Position numbers and translations under genes: made by a program. Positions 52,389 to 63,960 of a DNA stretch of 64,000 nt are shown here, piece by piece; position 1 is the first letter of the stretch; every line of letters begins with the position of its first letter. Source of the DNA: Chondrus crispus (lineage: Eukaryota; Rhodophyta; Florideophyceae; Gigartinales; Gigartinaceae); contig NW_005178997.1 in NCBI RefSeq assembly GCF_000350225.1, positions 93,967-157,966 of the forward strand, written 5' to 3'. Under the pieces are notes generated by a model, which worked only from the letters and a program-made list of their open reading frames with translations, was not told the origin of the DNA and searched no databases.

Positions 52389-54399
52389 ATGGCGACGAAG
52401 AAGACGTCGTCCCCCCGCTCTCCACGGTCTCCGCACCCGCTCCTTGCCGCCGCGGTCGCGCCATGCCCGGACGCGTATGGCGGTAGCAACCTGAGCATGT
52501 CTCTCAAAACTTCGGGAGAGAAAACGCTTTCGCTTTCGACTTTGCGCGCGACCCCGACTTCAGCCGCGCGTGCGACGCCCCCCTTCCCTTCTCGCCCTGC
52601 TCCACCCGTCCAAGCCTCCCCTGCTTACGACCCCTCGCCCGCTCAACCCTGGGTCACCGTCGCCACCGCCCCACCCCAACGCCCGCCTCGTTTCTCCTCT
52701 CCTGCCGTCCCGCCCCACGCGGCGCGCGGCGCGCCGTTTTCCCCTCTCGTTCAGCTTCATGCATCTTCCACCCCCGTGTTTGTTGCGCCATGCCCTCTCA
52801 ATCTGCCACGTGTCTCGGCACGCGCCGGATCTACCATCCTAACCCTTGCCGCAGCCCGCGCGGCCCTGGCGGCCCCTGCCTCAGTCTCGAGTGCTACACT
52901 CGCTGAGGCGCACTCGCTTGTCCGCACGGTGGGTAACGCCATTCGACTTGATCCCCGCACAGGCAAACCGGTTGCTTCGCCCCCCGCAATCACCGCGTAC
53001 GGTATCGTGCCTGACGCCCAGCTCGCTGCCTTCCCTTCCTTCGCTGCTGCCCAGTCCGCCCTGCTCCGTGGCGCCCACCTCGCTGGCACTGCTCTTCCTC
53101 CCCACGTCATCGTCCCTGGAGTCGGGCGCTGGACTTACATCTACCTGCTCGCTTCTCACACCCTGCTCTCCATTCGCATCCTTCCCACTTCCCCCTCGTC
53201 TATGAGGATCTCGACGTCCAAACTGCGCCTCTCCCTCCAACCGCTTCTGCCCTTGACACTTCCGCTGCTGCAGGTGTTGTCTGCCGCCTACGTCGCGAGG
53301 CGATCCCCCTCCTCGACAGCAGCACTCCCACCTCCGTGTCCCTACCCGTCCGTTAGGCTATGGCCCTCACGCTCCAAGTTCAAGCTCGCGCGATCGCCCC
53401 TCGCCCGAGGCCCCGCCCGGCGTCCCGCTCTACTCCACCAGGCCCTTCTAGTCGCGCAACGCACCCCGCCCCCCCCGCCCCACTACTCCTTTGCCCCCCG
53501 CCATCCACCAATGGCCCTGTTGCTGCTCTTGCCGCCGTTGCGCCTGCCATGGCCTCCACCCTCACGTCACCTACCGCTCTACCCATCGCGTTTTCCCATC
53601 CGCCTGCCGCTGGGCCTCACGCTCCGCCCATTGCGATCCCTGTTCCTAAAGTCCCCTCTCTCGCTGACACTGTCCCTACCGTCGTCGTTAATCGGTCGCC
53701 ACCGCCTTCCACGCTTCCCCCCGGTCCCACCTCTCAACTACCGCCTCCCCTTCCGTCCCCTCCCATCTCGCCTGACCAGCATACGCTCCCCCCATCCCCT
53801 TCCGATGCCTTTCCTCCCTTGCCCGTCCGCCTGCCACTACGGAACCATGCCACGTCCTCGGTTTCCGAAGCGAGGGCGGGGGATGCCGATGCCGCAACTC
53901 CTCCCCTTGCTTCTGCAAACCCCTCCTTTGTTCCACCCCCTTCCGACTAAAGCCGCGCTCCAGTTGCTACCCCTGCCACCCCTGAAGCGAGTCCTCCACG
54001 CACGCCCGCTGAAGCTTCCTCATCACCCTCACATCTCCTCCGAAAGCGCCCACTGTCCTTCTCCGCCGAGCTTCCCCCACCTCATCGGCCTCGCGGCAGC
54101 AATGAATCGCAACAACCAGGCCTTCGTCCCCCACCCACCAGCTCACAATGAGTCGCCCAAGCCCATCCTCGTCTGCGATTCTGTCCTCCTCGGCTCCGCC
54201 CCGCTACGCCCCCCGGGTCGCGCCTCCGGGCCCCTCCCCGCCCCTTCCCTCAGTCCATGACATCCTCCTCAGCCCATTTTAGTCGTCCCAAATCTACTCA
54301 GCTGTACCCGCCCCGTACCTCCACAGCTTAAAATTACTTCTCATCAAGCTGGTTCGTGCAGCTGCCGCCACCACCGACCCTTCCGCGACCCACCGCGCC
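52389..54399 (+). pseudogene. LINE N-terminal Pro/Ala-rich region
   Basis: The frame opens at ATG 52389 (MATKKTSSPRSPRSPHP) after a CACACACA leader. About 300 residues are Pro/Ala/Ser-rich with a more structured part (LAAARAALAAPA, AEAHSLVRTVGNAIRLDPRT, ITAYGIVPDAQLAAFPS). After about 53200 the best frame is unclear, and long frames in two registers are Pro-rich. No zinc finger or Myb motif typical of R2 N termini was found. Confidence 0.5.
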
Positions 54400-57010
54400 T
54401 TCCTCTGCCTCCACCTCCTACCAACCGCCGTCCTTCGACGGACGTTCCGCGGCGAGCCTGGCTGGCGCACAAGAAAGGGGCAGCACCATGCCCTGCGCGA
54501 CCGCATCCGTAGAGCAAATTCTGGCCTTCAATGGCCTTCGTTATGGCAAGAAGCCCTGGACGCGCTACAGTACGACCTTGACTGGCACGAACGACACGGT
54601 AGGCGGTGCCAGCGCGCCGACTCGTCCCAACGTCGAGTCACCCGCGCGATGCGCTTTGCAGCCGATTCACATTACGGACGAGCGATGAGAGCCCTAACGG
54701 ACAAGCCGCTCGCCAATCTCCAGGACCCCGCTACACACCAGAAACTGACCTTCCTTCACCCCTCTCCAGCGGCACCCGTCCAACCGCTCCTCTCTACCGA
54801 GCTGCCGCCGGCACCTGACATAACAGAAGGGCAAGTCCTCCGTGCCACTCGGTCTATGAATCCCTCTTCTGCCGCTGGGCCGGACCGACTGTCTCCACGC
54901 CTCCTACAGTTGCTGGCCCATACGTCTGTGAGCCCCGAATCCGGGATCACGGGACTGTCGGCACTCACTGGTCTTGTCCAGCGTCTCGCACGCGGAGACG
55001 TGCCCGACGGCACGGCCTCCTTACTGGCGGCTTCCACCCTCATCCCTCTTCAACCTCGCCCCGACAAAATCCGCCCCATAGCGGTCGGGACAGCTCTGCG
55101 TCGGCTTGTGACAAAAACGCTGCTACATGCGGCCATTGAAGACACACGGGATCTCCTTGCACCAGAGCAGCTCGCGAATGGCGTCTAGTCCGGCATGGAC
55201 GCCATTGTCCATGACTCTAGCATGCTGATGGCCAGACACGGCCGGGACCCCAATTTCATTCTTGTCTCTGTCGACGCTCGTAATGCATTTAATACTTTCT
55301 CACGGCAAGCAATGATCAACAAATTATCGCTGCAGACTCCGAGCTTGGCCCACTTTCTCAATATGATATACGGCCGTACTGTACCGGATCTCGTTCTGCC
55401 GTCCCCCCCTCGAGTCCTTTTGAAGAGTCGTCAAGGCACACAGCAGGGAGACCCTGCTGGAATGCTTTTGTTTTCGCTCGCTGTGCAGCCTCTCGTGATG
55501 CGAATCAGCCGAGAGTGCCATCTTTCGCTGAACCGGTGGTACGCTGACGACGGCACTCTCGCAGGAACAATACCGGAGGTGACCAAAGCGCTGAAAATCT
55601 TGAAAACGTCCGGCCCTGACATGGAATTTACCATGAACGTCTCGAAATGTCGTGCATATTGGCCTGGCCCTCCATGATCCCCGCTCTTCTACAAAATATG
55701 ACCCAATTGTTCCCATTGGATGTCACACAAGACGGTGGGATTGCTCTCCTCGGTGCTCCCCTTGGAACCGAATCATACATTAAGAAATTCTTACGCCAAA
55801 AAATCTCGTCGGTGTCAGACTCACTCAAGCTCCTAGATGATGTGCCTGATGCACGCGTACGGTTTCACCTACACCGCGTGACAGGGTCAGTTTGCAAGGT
55901 GGAGCATGTGTTTCGCTTGACACCTCCCGCTGTGTCCCTCCCACTTGCTGTATGCTTTGACGAATTACAGCAGGCTACGTACTCGCGGTTTAATGGCATA
56001 CCGCTCTCCCCCTCCTTGTTGATGCAAATAGGACTCCCCTTTCGTATGGGGGCCATGGGTTTACACCTCTCACTCCATTTGTGCACGCATCGTATGCAGC
56101 AAGCCTCCTCGAATCTGGCTCTGTTCGTATCCAAGGTCCTGCGCATCCTTCCGTCCCGCAATACCGCAGTATGTCCCGCCGCTACCTTGTGGGCATCCTC
56201 GCGTGTACCCACCCCGAATCGCATACCAGGGGTGTGGTGAGCACGCATTCATCACTTGGACCGTTTGAGCCTGACGCCCTGCTGGACCGACCTGAACGCG
56301 TACGTCACACACTATTTAAGGCTCTTCATGAGGCGTTCGCTCGCATTTACTGGGAAAAGTCCGCATGGGACCGGCTACCCTCCCCCTCTGACCACACCGC
56401 CGCCTCTGTGCGCCGTCGAGCGCGGTACAACTCTCTCTCCGCTCCCGGAGCCGCTGCATTCCTTTGCGCCCACCCTGCCCTGATGTCCCACGTTTCTAAC
56501 GAGGCGTAGTCCGTAATGCTACGTCGTCATTTAGATACAACGGTCTACAGCGACTCCATCACGCCCCTTTTGTGCTCCCACTGTCGTCATCGCATGAACA
56601 CCCGCGGGGACCATGCTGCTATATGTCAGTACGGCTTCGGTGTTGTGCATCGCCACAACACCGTGCGCAACGCTCTTGCGCGACATGCGTTTCGCGCCGC
56701 CGGACTGCGTTGTGATCTCGAAGTGCCCTTCCTGATCCCCAGCACTGCTCACCGTCCAGCCGACATCCTCGTCCAACCTTCCCCGCCTCCTGCCGGCGCT
56801 CTTCCAGACCGGCCCACCGCCTACGACGTCACTGTACGCAGCCCATATCGCGCAGGAGCCCTCGTCCCGGCCGCTCGACGCGTGGCCGGGGCTGCTGAAG
56901 TGGCGGATGCGGACAAACTTCGCACGCACGCGCTCACCTTCTCCGCTCTGCCCTACATTTGCAATCCCACGCTGTGCTCCCCCCGTTGGACTGGCACTTC
57001 GTTCCCTTAG
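54400..57010 (+). pseudogene. LINE reverse transcriptase and restriction-like endonuclease
   Basis: RT motifs in order: GRAMRALTDKPLAN, KIRPIAVGTALRRLVTK, LVSVDARNAFNTFSR (catalytic Asp), GTQQGDPAGMLLFSLAVQPL and RWYADDGTLAG (YADD, about 55535). TAG at 55186-55188 and TAG at 56507-56509 are in frame; frame changes lie near 55665 and 56150. After the second stop come CSHCRHRMNTRGDHAAIC (C-x2-C...H-x4-C), VVHRHNTVRNAL, HRPADILVQ and AYDVTVRSP, the finger plus PD-(D/E)XK endonuclease layout of the R2/RLE group, which nicks target DNA to prime reverse transcription. Confidence 0.82.
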
Positions 57011-57136
57011 CGTTCGACACTCTGGGCGCCCCCAGCGCCCGCACTTCAGCTGTACTCGAGTCCCTCGCTCATCAAATAGCCATCCGCACAGGGACAACGC
57101 TTGGTACCGCCAAGTCCCGACTGTCTCAGCGCCTCA

Positions 57137-57395
57137 GGGCCATTACCATTCATCGTGATTGGCAATCATGCAATCACGCAATCACGCGATCACGACATTA
57201 ATTTAACGTCGTTCTGCAAGTTGGAGCACAAGATTAATTTTTAGTCGATTGTTTATTTCTTTAATGAGCATGATCATTTTTTAGGAAACGTAATATAAAC
57301 AACCAACCACAAGGGAGCAGGCACCATTTATTGACGTGATTGCGTGATTGTGTGATTGCCAATCACGATGAATGGAATGGCCCTCAGTTACGCCA
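57137..57395. repeat. Inverted pair of LINE 3' ends
   Basis: GGGCCATTACCATTCATCGT through GATTGGCAATCATGCAATCACGCAATCACG (57137-57189) is matched inverted, about 50 bp, at 57331-57388. The right copy is read on the minus strand as a 5'-truncated LINE tail. The 140-bp AT-rich spacer holds no gene. Confidence 0.75.
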
Positions 57396-57739
57396 TTTGG
57401 TCAAGCGTTGCCTCCGCCACGCTCGCCCGCATGCCTTATCATGGGCCGGCCTTATCGTGCCCTACCCAAGTGTGAAGCCTGTCCTATGATATAGCATCGG
57501 CCATCCCTACCTATTGAAATAAATTTACACACTTTGTACAACAGCACCGAGACCTCTCCGGCAAACGCCTCCATCACGGTATCCGGCATCATATACCGAG
57601 CAGCCCCCTTTCCCACCCAGCGCGCTGCCTCGTCTACGGCTGCCTCAAACTCGTCGTTCGGGGCTTCGTACGCGCGCTGCTGCGTCATCAGCCGTGAGCG
57701 CAGCTCGTCCAGGTAGGCCGCCGCCTCGCCGGCAAGGGA

Positions 57740-58165
57740 CTATGCTGATAGCGTTTGGGAGCGTAGCACAGGGAGCGGGTGGCAGTGGCAGATACGCGAA
57801 TGTGGGGAAGGAGCGCATGTGGAGGACGGATATTCTACAGAGAGGGGAGAGGAAGGGGATAGTGCGTAGGATCGTGTACAGCTGAGTGTAGGTAGAGGGT
57901 GTAGTAGGGGCGAGGAAGAGAGGACGCGAGCCTTGAGAGACGAGGGTGCCTTGGAAACCAGGTATGAAGATGAGGGAATGAAAAGATAGGAGACGGGGAA
58001 GACGTGGCGGAGGGGGTCGGACATGGTTGGAATGAAGCGTAGTTTGAGGAGCTTGCGAAAGGCTTGCTTTGTCAGTGCCGGGCGGGGGGGTTGGGCGGTG
58101 GAGGTGAGCAGGAGGGTTGCCAAGATGGCGAGTACAAGCGCCAGGTTGGGATGCGGTGGGATCAT
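57740..58165 (-). CDS. Hypothetical secreted or membrane-anchored protein
   Basis: A 141-residue frame from Met 58165. Residues 1-31 (MIPPHPNLALVLAILATLLL then TSTAQ) look like a signal peptide or anchor. The rest is Ser/Pro/Leu-rich with Cys pairs near the end. After TAG at 57740 the same frame continues as SLAGEAAAYLDELRSRL and a helical segment (EFEAAVDEAARWVGKGAARY, EAFAGEVSVLLYKV) to 57483, so the gene may really extend to there with a stop or an intron. I do not recognise it. Confidence 0.35.
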   Translation of the reverse strand: MIPPHPNLALVLAILATLLLTSTAQPPRPALTKQAFRKLLKLRFIPTMSDPLRHVFPVSYLFIPSSSYLVSKAPSSLKARVLSSSPLLHPLPTLSCTRSYALSPSSPLSVEYPSSTCAPSPHSRICHCHPLPVLRSQTLSA

Positions 58166-58873
58166 GTTTTCGAAGCGTCCATATCGGAGCAATGGCCGGC
58201 TTCTTTCCCGAGGATGAAGCGGGTGGATAGAATCATGCGGATGGATGCGGGGCGGGTGGATGGGGATTGAAGAGGTTTGGAGGGAGCTGCGGGGCGCGGA
58301 GCTGCGGGGCGCGGGTGTGAGGGGTCTGTTAAAGAATATAGGTTCGTGGGCGGGAGCGGACACATTTGAGACAGGACGAGACTGTCTCTCATGGTGCGGT
58401 TGGGCATCAAGTCACTGTACACTGTGTACGGTGACAATGCAGAGGCCAAGGAGACCTTGAGTTAATTTAGGAGGAAAGTGGCACGTTATCATCTGAGGGT
58501 CAAGAAAATTGTGCAAAGTATGAAAAAATGCTGCATACGATGTAGACTAAAGTTACAAAATTTGTTGCCATTGTGACGTTATGGACCGATTCAGTTATCG
58601 GGCCAACCCTTGTTTATTGAGACAGCCCTATCGCAGGAAATACTGCCCTACGACAGAATCTGTTTTTATCATTACAAACGTCTCGGCGGTGCGGTTCCAA
58701 CCGGCTTGGTTTCATATCTTAAGTCAGTCTGAAACTGGAGTTATGCTAAAGAAACCCGAAAGGCCCCAAAAAAATTTGTCACGAAAGCCGCGCACAGGGC
58801 TAGAGGGTGCATACGCAATCGCACCCCGAACTTCCTTTCGCTCTCCACGGCCACCGCAGCCACTGCCAGTTGC
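58166..58873. other. Intergenic, no gene seen
   Basis: About 700 bp between the hypothetical minus-strand gene and TAF6, containing presumably both upstream regions. A 13-bp GGGGCGCGGAGCT-type duplication lies near 58290-58312. Confidence 0.45.
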
Positions 58874-60158
58874 ATGTCCAAGCCCGACCCCGCCCGAGCG
58901 CGTCTGCGCGGTCGTCTTTCGGATGAATTTGTTCGCGTTATCGCGCAATCGCTGTCCAACTTGCCCGCAATGCGCCCCGACGTCCCCCGCATGATCGCGG
59001 TCGATGCCGAGTACCGTCTGCGCGAGCTGATCCAGCTCGCTAAGAGCTTCATGGTCCACTCCAAGCGCACTGGCCTCACCGTAGAAGATGTCGCCAGTGC
59101 GTTGCGGAAGCGCAGCGCCGAGCCCGTCTTTGCGCTAGGTGTCGGGGGGCCAAGAACGAAAGTTGCGGACGTTGAGGGCGTGTACATGAGGACGGATAAA
59201 CTTATCAGGTTGGATGATTTGATCACAGGGGAATTGCCGGGAGGAGGGGGAGGGGTCACCTTGAAGGCGGGCTGGGTTGCCTTGGACGGAGAGCAAGTGG
59301 TGGGGGTGAATGGGAGATCAGGTGGAAGGGCGAAGAGGCTCTCGGAAGGGTACGTCCACTATCACTTGTTTTCTTCGCGGTATTTTCCTGTCGGATAACC
59401 GCCGAACTGACATGGTCATGAAATGTAATATGCGACAATTCGGCAGAATCCAAGCAGAGTTTGATGCTTTTGTGAAGACAGTTGAAGATGTCATTGCTGA
59501 TGCAGAAATGGAGTCTGCGAGCGTTGACGCGGTTTTGCGGGACATTGCGACAATGAAAACGATTCACCCTGTTCTTGCGCAACTAGTGGCCCTAATTCGC
59601 AGCATGGTTCACGAAAACGCACGACCATCTGGGCGCACTGAAATACTGTATCATGCGACACGGCTGACCTATGCCATGCTATCAAGAAACCACTTCGGAA
59701 TTGAGGCTTATTATGGCCAAATCCTAGCGCCGCTTCTAACGTGCCTGCTCGGACGTCGGTTGGGGCGAGGGGATCATTGGTCTCTTCGCGATAACGCCGC
59801 GTTCGTGCTGGAAGAGGCCTTTAGATTGCATCCTGATCCAGTCTGTAGCGGGCGGACGGCAAAGACGCTCGTCGCTGTTTTAACTGAGAAGCATTCTCCG
59901 TTGGAAAGTATTTACGGAAGCATTCGGGGCTTGGCTTCATTGGGACGAGATGTTTTCCAGCTGCAGTTTCTTCCGCATTTACCGGCCTTGCTGATTGCTT
60001 TAGAGAGGGCTGCCGGCGCAAATGACGAATTAGAGGGAGATGACAAGGCCGTCGTGGACGAAAAGATATCTCTCGTCTGCCAAGCGATCGAGGAAACGGC
60101 GGACTTTGCAGATCGAGAAGAGATGAAAGGAGAGCATCTGATGGACATGACTCTGTGA
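58874..60158 (+). CDS. TFIID subunit TAF6, two exons
   Basis: Transcription initiation factor TFIID (and SAGA-type) subunit. Exon 1 is 58874-59349, the intron 59350-59446 (GTACGT...CGGCAG, with an ACTGAC branch-like word at 59405), exon 2 59447-60158; the product is 395 residues. The phase matches (two bases plus one) and the join lies in a predicted helix (RLSEG then IQAEFDAFVKTVED). The histone fold is at about 14-80 with DAEYRLRELIQLAKSFMVHS and KRTGLTVEDVASAL. The TAF6 C-terminal HEAT region has YGQILAPLLTCLLGRRLGRG, DHWSLRDNAAFVLEEAF and YGSIRGLASLGRDVF. Upstream-frame ATGs are absent. The 3' end is 33 bp from that of the convergent FBPase-like gene. Confidence 0.93.
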
Positions 60159-60191
60159 TACTTTCACTATGTACACTTACCATTGTGCAGG

Positions 60192-61434
60192 TTAAGCTTT
60201 CCTTGCCGTGGTCTCCACGGAATCCACTAGTTCTGTTGGCCCCGCGCAAAACGAGACCCGTTTGTGGACATCCTCATCGTCCACGCCCATATCTTTTGTA
60301 CATAGCATGGCGCGAGAGAAAAATAGGTTTAGACGTTTGGTCAGGTACGTCTGAACTGGGGTGCAAAAAAGGCATGAAGCGTGTGTAGCGACACAGCCTT
60401 GCCGTGGTGTTATGTGGACACTTACCCAAAATGCGGTTGCCGGCACCGTCAGTTGCCTTCCCACCCATCTGCTCCACGATAAGTGCGAGCGGTGCAGCTT
60501 CGCACAAGAGGTGCATATTATGACCGATGAAGAGACAAGCAGCAGCCATGGCGCCCTGGAAGTTGGCAATCATGCAGCCATTATCATATACCTTTCCCGA
60601 GCGGGCGGAACAAAACGCGAGGGCGTGTTTTCCCAATGCCGGGTCCGTTCGAGACTGGTGGTAATCCGTGTAGAGGTCAAAGGAGGGCTTGTCAAAAGCG
60701 ATAGGATGATTCGGCTGGAGAAAGTATTGGGTGGCGACCGGCTGAAGATAAAACTTGTATACACCGGCATGCATGGTGTAATACAGGGTGGTAGCTGATG
60801 AGTACAAGACAAAACCCGCGGCAACCTGATGGTCGACTTGCTGCTGCAGATCCTTGAGCCTTCCTGGAAGACTGGTGGAGGACTTTCGCTTGTACACGCT
60901 GAATATGGTGCCGCAGGTGACATTATCTGTGGCGGTTTGGTCGATGTCAAGCGAGGAGAGCATGAGAACGTACCCGCCTTGCACGGCGGATTCGGGAAAT
61001 GTGAGCGGGGCCTCGCGGTCCTTTTCTAAGATGATGCACGCATATCCGTCATGACACAAGCTGTTATACAACTTCTGCGTAGCGACATGCGGGCGCGGTC
61101 CAGATGGGTGAGGCGAATAGTCGGCGTCGGGGGTAGGGCGGGCGCTGTGATGTCTCGCGGCGACGTATTTGGAGACAGAGTGAGTGACGGTGGCAATGTC
61201 GTCTAGCAGACGGACGAGCTCACCTGTGCGGTCAGTCGGGTCGCGACGGAAGGAGGCGCGGACGTGCGAGGGGAAAACGGTGGCGGACATGTCGGACGGG
61301 GCAGGGAAGAGGACCTGGGTGGGCGGGTGGCTCATTGAGGTCGGGGTCTGTGGGGCCGCAGGCGGCGGCTTGAGCGGGTTGCCCAGCGCCAGCTCGGAAA
61401 GGCTGGCGCTCAGTGCGGTGACGACGTGGGACAT
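60192..61434 (-). CDS. Fructose-1,6-bisphosphatase-like protein, two exons, altered active site
   Basis: Class I FBPase fold (hydrolyses fructose-1,6-bisphosphate in gluconeogenesis or the Calvin cycle when active). Exon 1 is 61434-60426, intron 60425-60293 (GTAAGT...AAAAG), exon 2 60292-60192; 369 residues. The join gives NRIL-D-MGVDDEDVHKRVSF, matching the family's RILD...(I/V)HQR end. Conserved: GELVRLLDDIA, GTIFSVYKR, the C-terminal LLCEAAPLALIVEQMGGKAT with metal-site Glu312. Changed: the usual EE pair reads E-K (ILEKDRE, 137-138) and DPLDGSSNID reads SSLDIDQTAT, so the first metal-binding Asp is Ser. A ~50-residue Pro/Ser-rich leader could be a transit peptide. It may be a non-catalytic paralogue. 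Confidence 0.85.
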
Positions 61435-62772
61435 GGTGCGAGGCGGAAAGTTGGGGAGGTTGTGGGGAAGGTGGAGAATGGGGGAGGATGGGGGAAGGAT
61501 GGGGGAAGGATGGGGGAAGGATGAGTTTGGTTGTGTTCCTTGATCTGAACGTTTGTTGAAAGGTCGGGAATTCGAGGAGAGGTGTTGGTGGATGGATAGG
61601 TGATTGGAGGCTGCGGATGATCGACGTGGCTAGCGATGCAGTGGGACGCCACTTGGCATGGTGGGGTTGGGTGTGGCGCGTGGGGAATTACAGAGACGGC
61701 AGCGCGGGTGGGGGGGGGGGATCGAGATGTCAGAGTCGCGATCAGGAGAATAGGTCCTGCGCGGTCATCCGCTCCGAGACGTCTGGCCCTGGCCCCGTCT
61801 CATTTTTGCCCCTGGTGTTGGGTCCATGACTCAGCTCGCCTGGTATGCCGTGTTGTAGCGCATTTTTAATCGTTTAAATATCATTGGTGCGCCACTGCCA
61901 ACAGTGGACGAAGCATGATGGAATCGCTACGGGAAATACCTGTCACTGTAAGTCCAGTTATGCTTGTGACCACGTCTTTCCAAAACTTGCACGGACGTTT
62001 ATAGTTTCGCCTAAAATTTCCGCAAACGTTTTAATGCGAGGGTGCACGTCTCCAGAATGTTTCTGAGTTTCGCAGAAAAAGTTGCTCAAACTTTCGGCAG
62101 CACTTTGGGAACCTTTGAAACTTCAGAAACATTCATCAACCTTTTCAAAGATGCCGGATCGCATTACAGCTCCGATCGAGGGTGGATGGAAATATTCCTT
62201 CATTGAGGCCTTGCTTGCAGGATCCAACAAGGTCCACCACCGGGACCAATGGGAGTGCCGTTTGAGGCGAATATCAGAAAAATCAATTGTCAACCAGGAT
62301 TTTACGGAGCCATGAGCCCTGGTAGTTGGGACCAAAGTTGTATGGCTCTGGGTCACAGGCTCTGGTACCCAGGGCCATTATTGGGACGTATTCTCCTGAA
62401 TGCGACTCTGTCAGCAGCGGACAGAGCTACTGTAAGGCCCGGTGGCATGCAGCGAGTGAGAGAGAGAGATGTGCTTGCGTCACACGCTACTGTACTCACA
62501 ATCAATACGGGTTCTCCCTGGTTGTAAATAAAGTTTTTTATCATACGCGATATGCACCCCCAATCAATCGCTACTGCACGCCCAAGACGTTCGCGTCGTT
62601 ACGGTGACGCTACTGTACACCAATCCTGATGTCATGTCGAGGCGTACTGTACTTGGCAGCATACCGTATCATACAGTACTACCGCACTTCATTACCACAT
62701 CCGTGCTTTCTTTAAATGCCTAATAGCAGCCACCCTCCTTCGCTAGTCTATACAAACATCTATACAAGATCG
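61435..62772. other. Intergenic, no gene seen
   Basis: 1.3 kb upstream of the FBPase-like gene and downstream of the kinase gene. It contains an 11-bp GGGGGAAGGAT tandem repeat (about 61482-61525). Nothing else is supported. Confidence 0.5.
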
Positions 62773-63960
62773 TCATGCCGTCAAGCACTCCTTTTTGTCT
62801 CCCAGCTTGGACAAGTGCAAGTAAGCATCCGTGCCGTACCCTTCCATACTACTGAGCCCCAGCTCCCCTCCCCAGTATCTCGCGTACAGCCTCGACAACG
62901 GCAGCCCGTACCCAAATCCAGCAATCGGGTCTGGTCGATTTGTCCTGTCACACCTGTCCTCGAGCGAGAACAGTTGCTTAGCGGGCAGCTTAGCCGTGGT
63001 GAACAGATACGTCCACACTCCTTTCATCTCGGAGCGCCGGAAACCTCCACCCTCGTCCGAGATCTTGATCGTGACGTCCTCCTTTCCGTCGGCCACGATG
63101 ACGCGCACGGGCGGCAGCTCGGCCGCGTCGCGATGCGTCTCGACCGTGGCGCGGAGCGAGTTCTTGAGCAGTTCAAAGAGGCACAGATACAGATGCGCGT
63201 CGATGTACGGAAATTCCAAACTCGTGTTGCCGCGCAGCTCGACCGTCGCAGACTCCCCATAGTGCTGGTACGACAGCGAGCGAGTGGCCTGGATGGCCTG
63301 CTCGATGAGGTCGGCCGGGCGACAGGCGTTGTTGATGACGCCCGCCATGCCTGGCTGCCCGCCCCCCAGCGCCAGATGGTGGGACATGAGGACGCGGATG
63401 CCGATGCGGGACATGTAGAAGCGGTCGAGGAAGGACCGAATCTCCAAATCCGTGGTGCCTTTGCCGCAGAACTCCTTGAGTTCGATGACACCCTTGGCGA
63501 TCAACTTGACGACGTCGTCATGTCTTGTCCTTATCCTGCCAAGAATTTCGGAAAATTTTTCCTCGTCGGCGGCGTCCTGCGGGGGACTGCTTTCGACGAT
63601 GTCACAAAAGCTGTTTTGGTACATTTCGCGGACCTCTCGGACGCTGGGCATGTCGGCGAGGCCGTAGGGTAGTTCGCCGAGTTCGCGGGCGCGATGGGCA
63701 AGGCGGACGGGGAGCTCACCGTGGAGCCATTGTGCGCTCTGCAGACGGGTGCGAGCGGGGGTGGCCAGGGCGCGCTTGCCGAACTTATACAGCTCACTAA
63801 TGGTGAGCGGGGTGCCGCGGCGTGCGGCGTGGCGGACAATTTCCTCGTGTAGCGCTGCGGGGCAGCGGCGCAGCGACTTGCGCTTGTCAGAGCGGAAAGT
63901 GGGTCGGGTGAGGGGGGCGCGGGCGCTGGCGCGCGCAAGGGAACGGGGAATGACGGACAT
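62773..63960 (-). CDS. Mitochondrial pyruvate/branched-chain dehydrogenase kinase (PDK/BCKDK family)
   Basis: A GHKL-type protein kinase that phosphorylates and inactivates the E1 subunit of a mitochondrial 2-oxoacid dehydrogenase complex. 395 residues from ATG 63960. The first ~32 residues are Arg/Ser/Ala-rich without acidic residues, a good mitochondrial presequence. The N-terminal helical domain has LPVRLAHRARELGELPYGL (84-102) and FYMSRIGIRVLMSHHLAL (181-198). The ATP site: N box ELLKNSLRA (263-271), DEGGG (302-306), GFGYGLPLSRLYARYWGGEL (348-367) and GYGTDAYLHL (374-383). All signature residues are present. PDK versus BCKDK cannot be settled by eye. Single exon, intact. Confidence 0.93.
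   Translation of the reverse strand: MSVIPRSLARASARAPLTRPTFRSDKRKSLRRCPAALHEEIVRHAARRGTPLTISELYKFGKRALATPARTRLQSAQWLHGELPVRLAHRARELGELPYGLADMPSVREVREMYQNSFCDIVESSPPQDAADEEKFSEILGRIRTRHDDVVKLIAKGVIELKEFCGKGTTDLEIRSFLDRFYMSRIGIRVLMSHHLALGGGQPGMAGVINNACRPADLIEQAIQATRSLSYQHYGESATVELRGNTSLEFPYIDAHLYLCLFELLKNSLRATVETHRDAAELPPVRVIVADGKEDVTIKISDEGGGFRRSEMKGVWTYLFTTAKLPAKQLFSLEDRCDRTNRPDPIAGFGYGLPLSRLYARYWGGELGLSSMEGYGTDAYLHLSKLGDKKECLTA

Larger units (their letters stand above)
52389..57197 (+). mobile_element. R2-like non-LTR retrotransposon
   Basis: The order is a Pro/Ala-rich N-terminal part, RT, CCHC finger and restriction-like endonuclease on the plus strand, followed by a short 3' end with GCAATCAC-type 8-bp repeats (57167-57197). 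No LTRs. Several frame changes and stops; not active as read. Confidence 0.8.

Noticed and set aside
62716-63672. Plus-strand 318-codon frame
   Set aside because: It is the antisense shadow of the PDK-family kinase gene, caused by GC-rich codon use.
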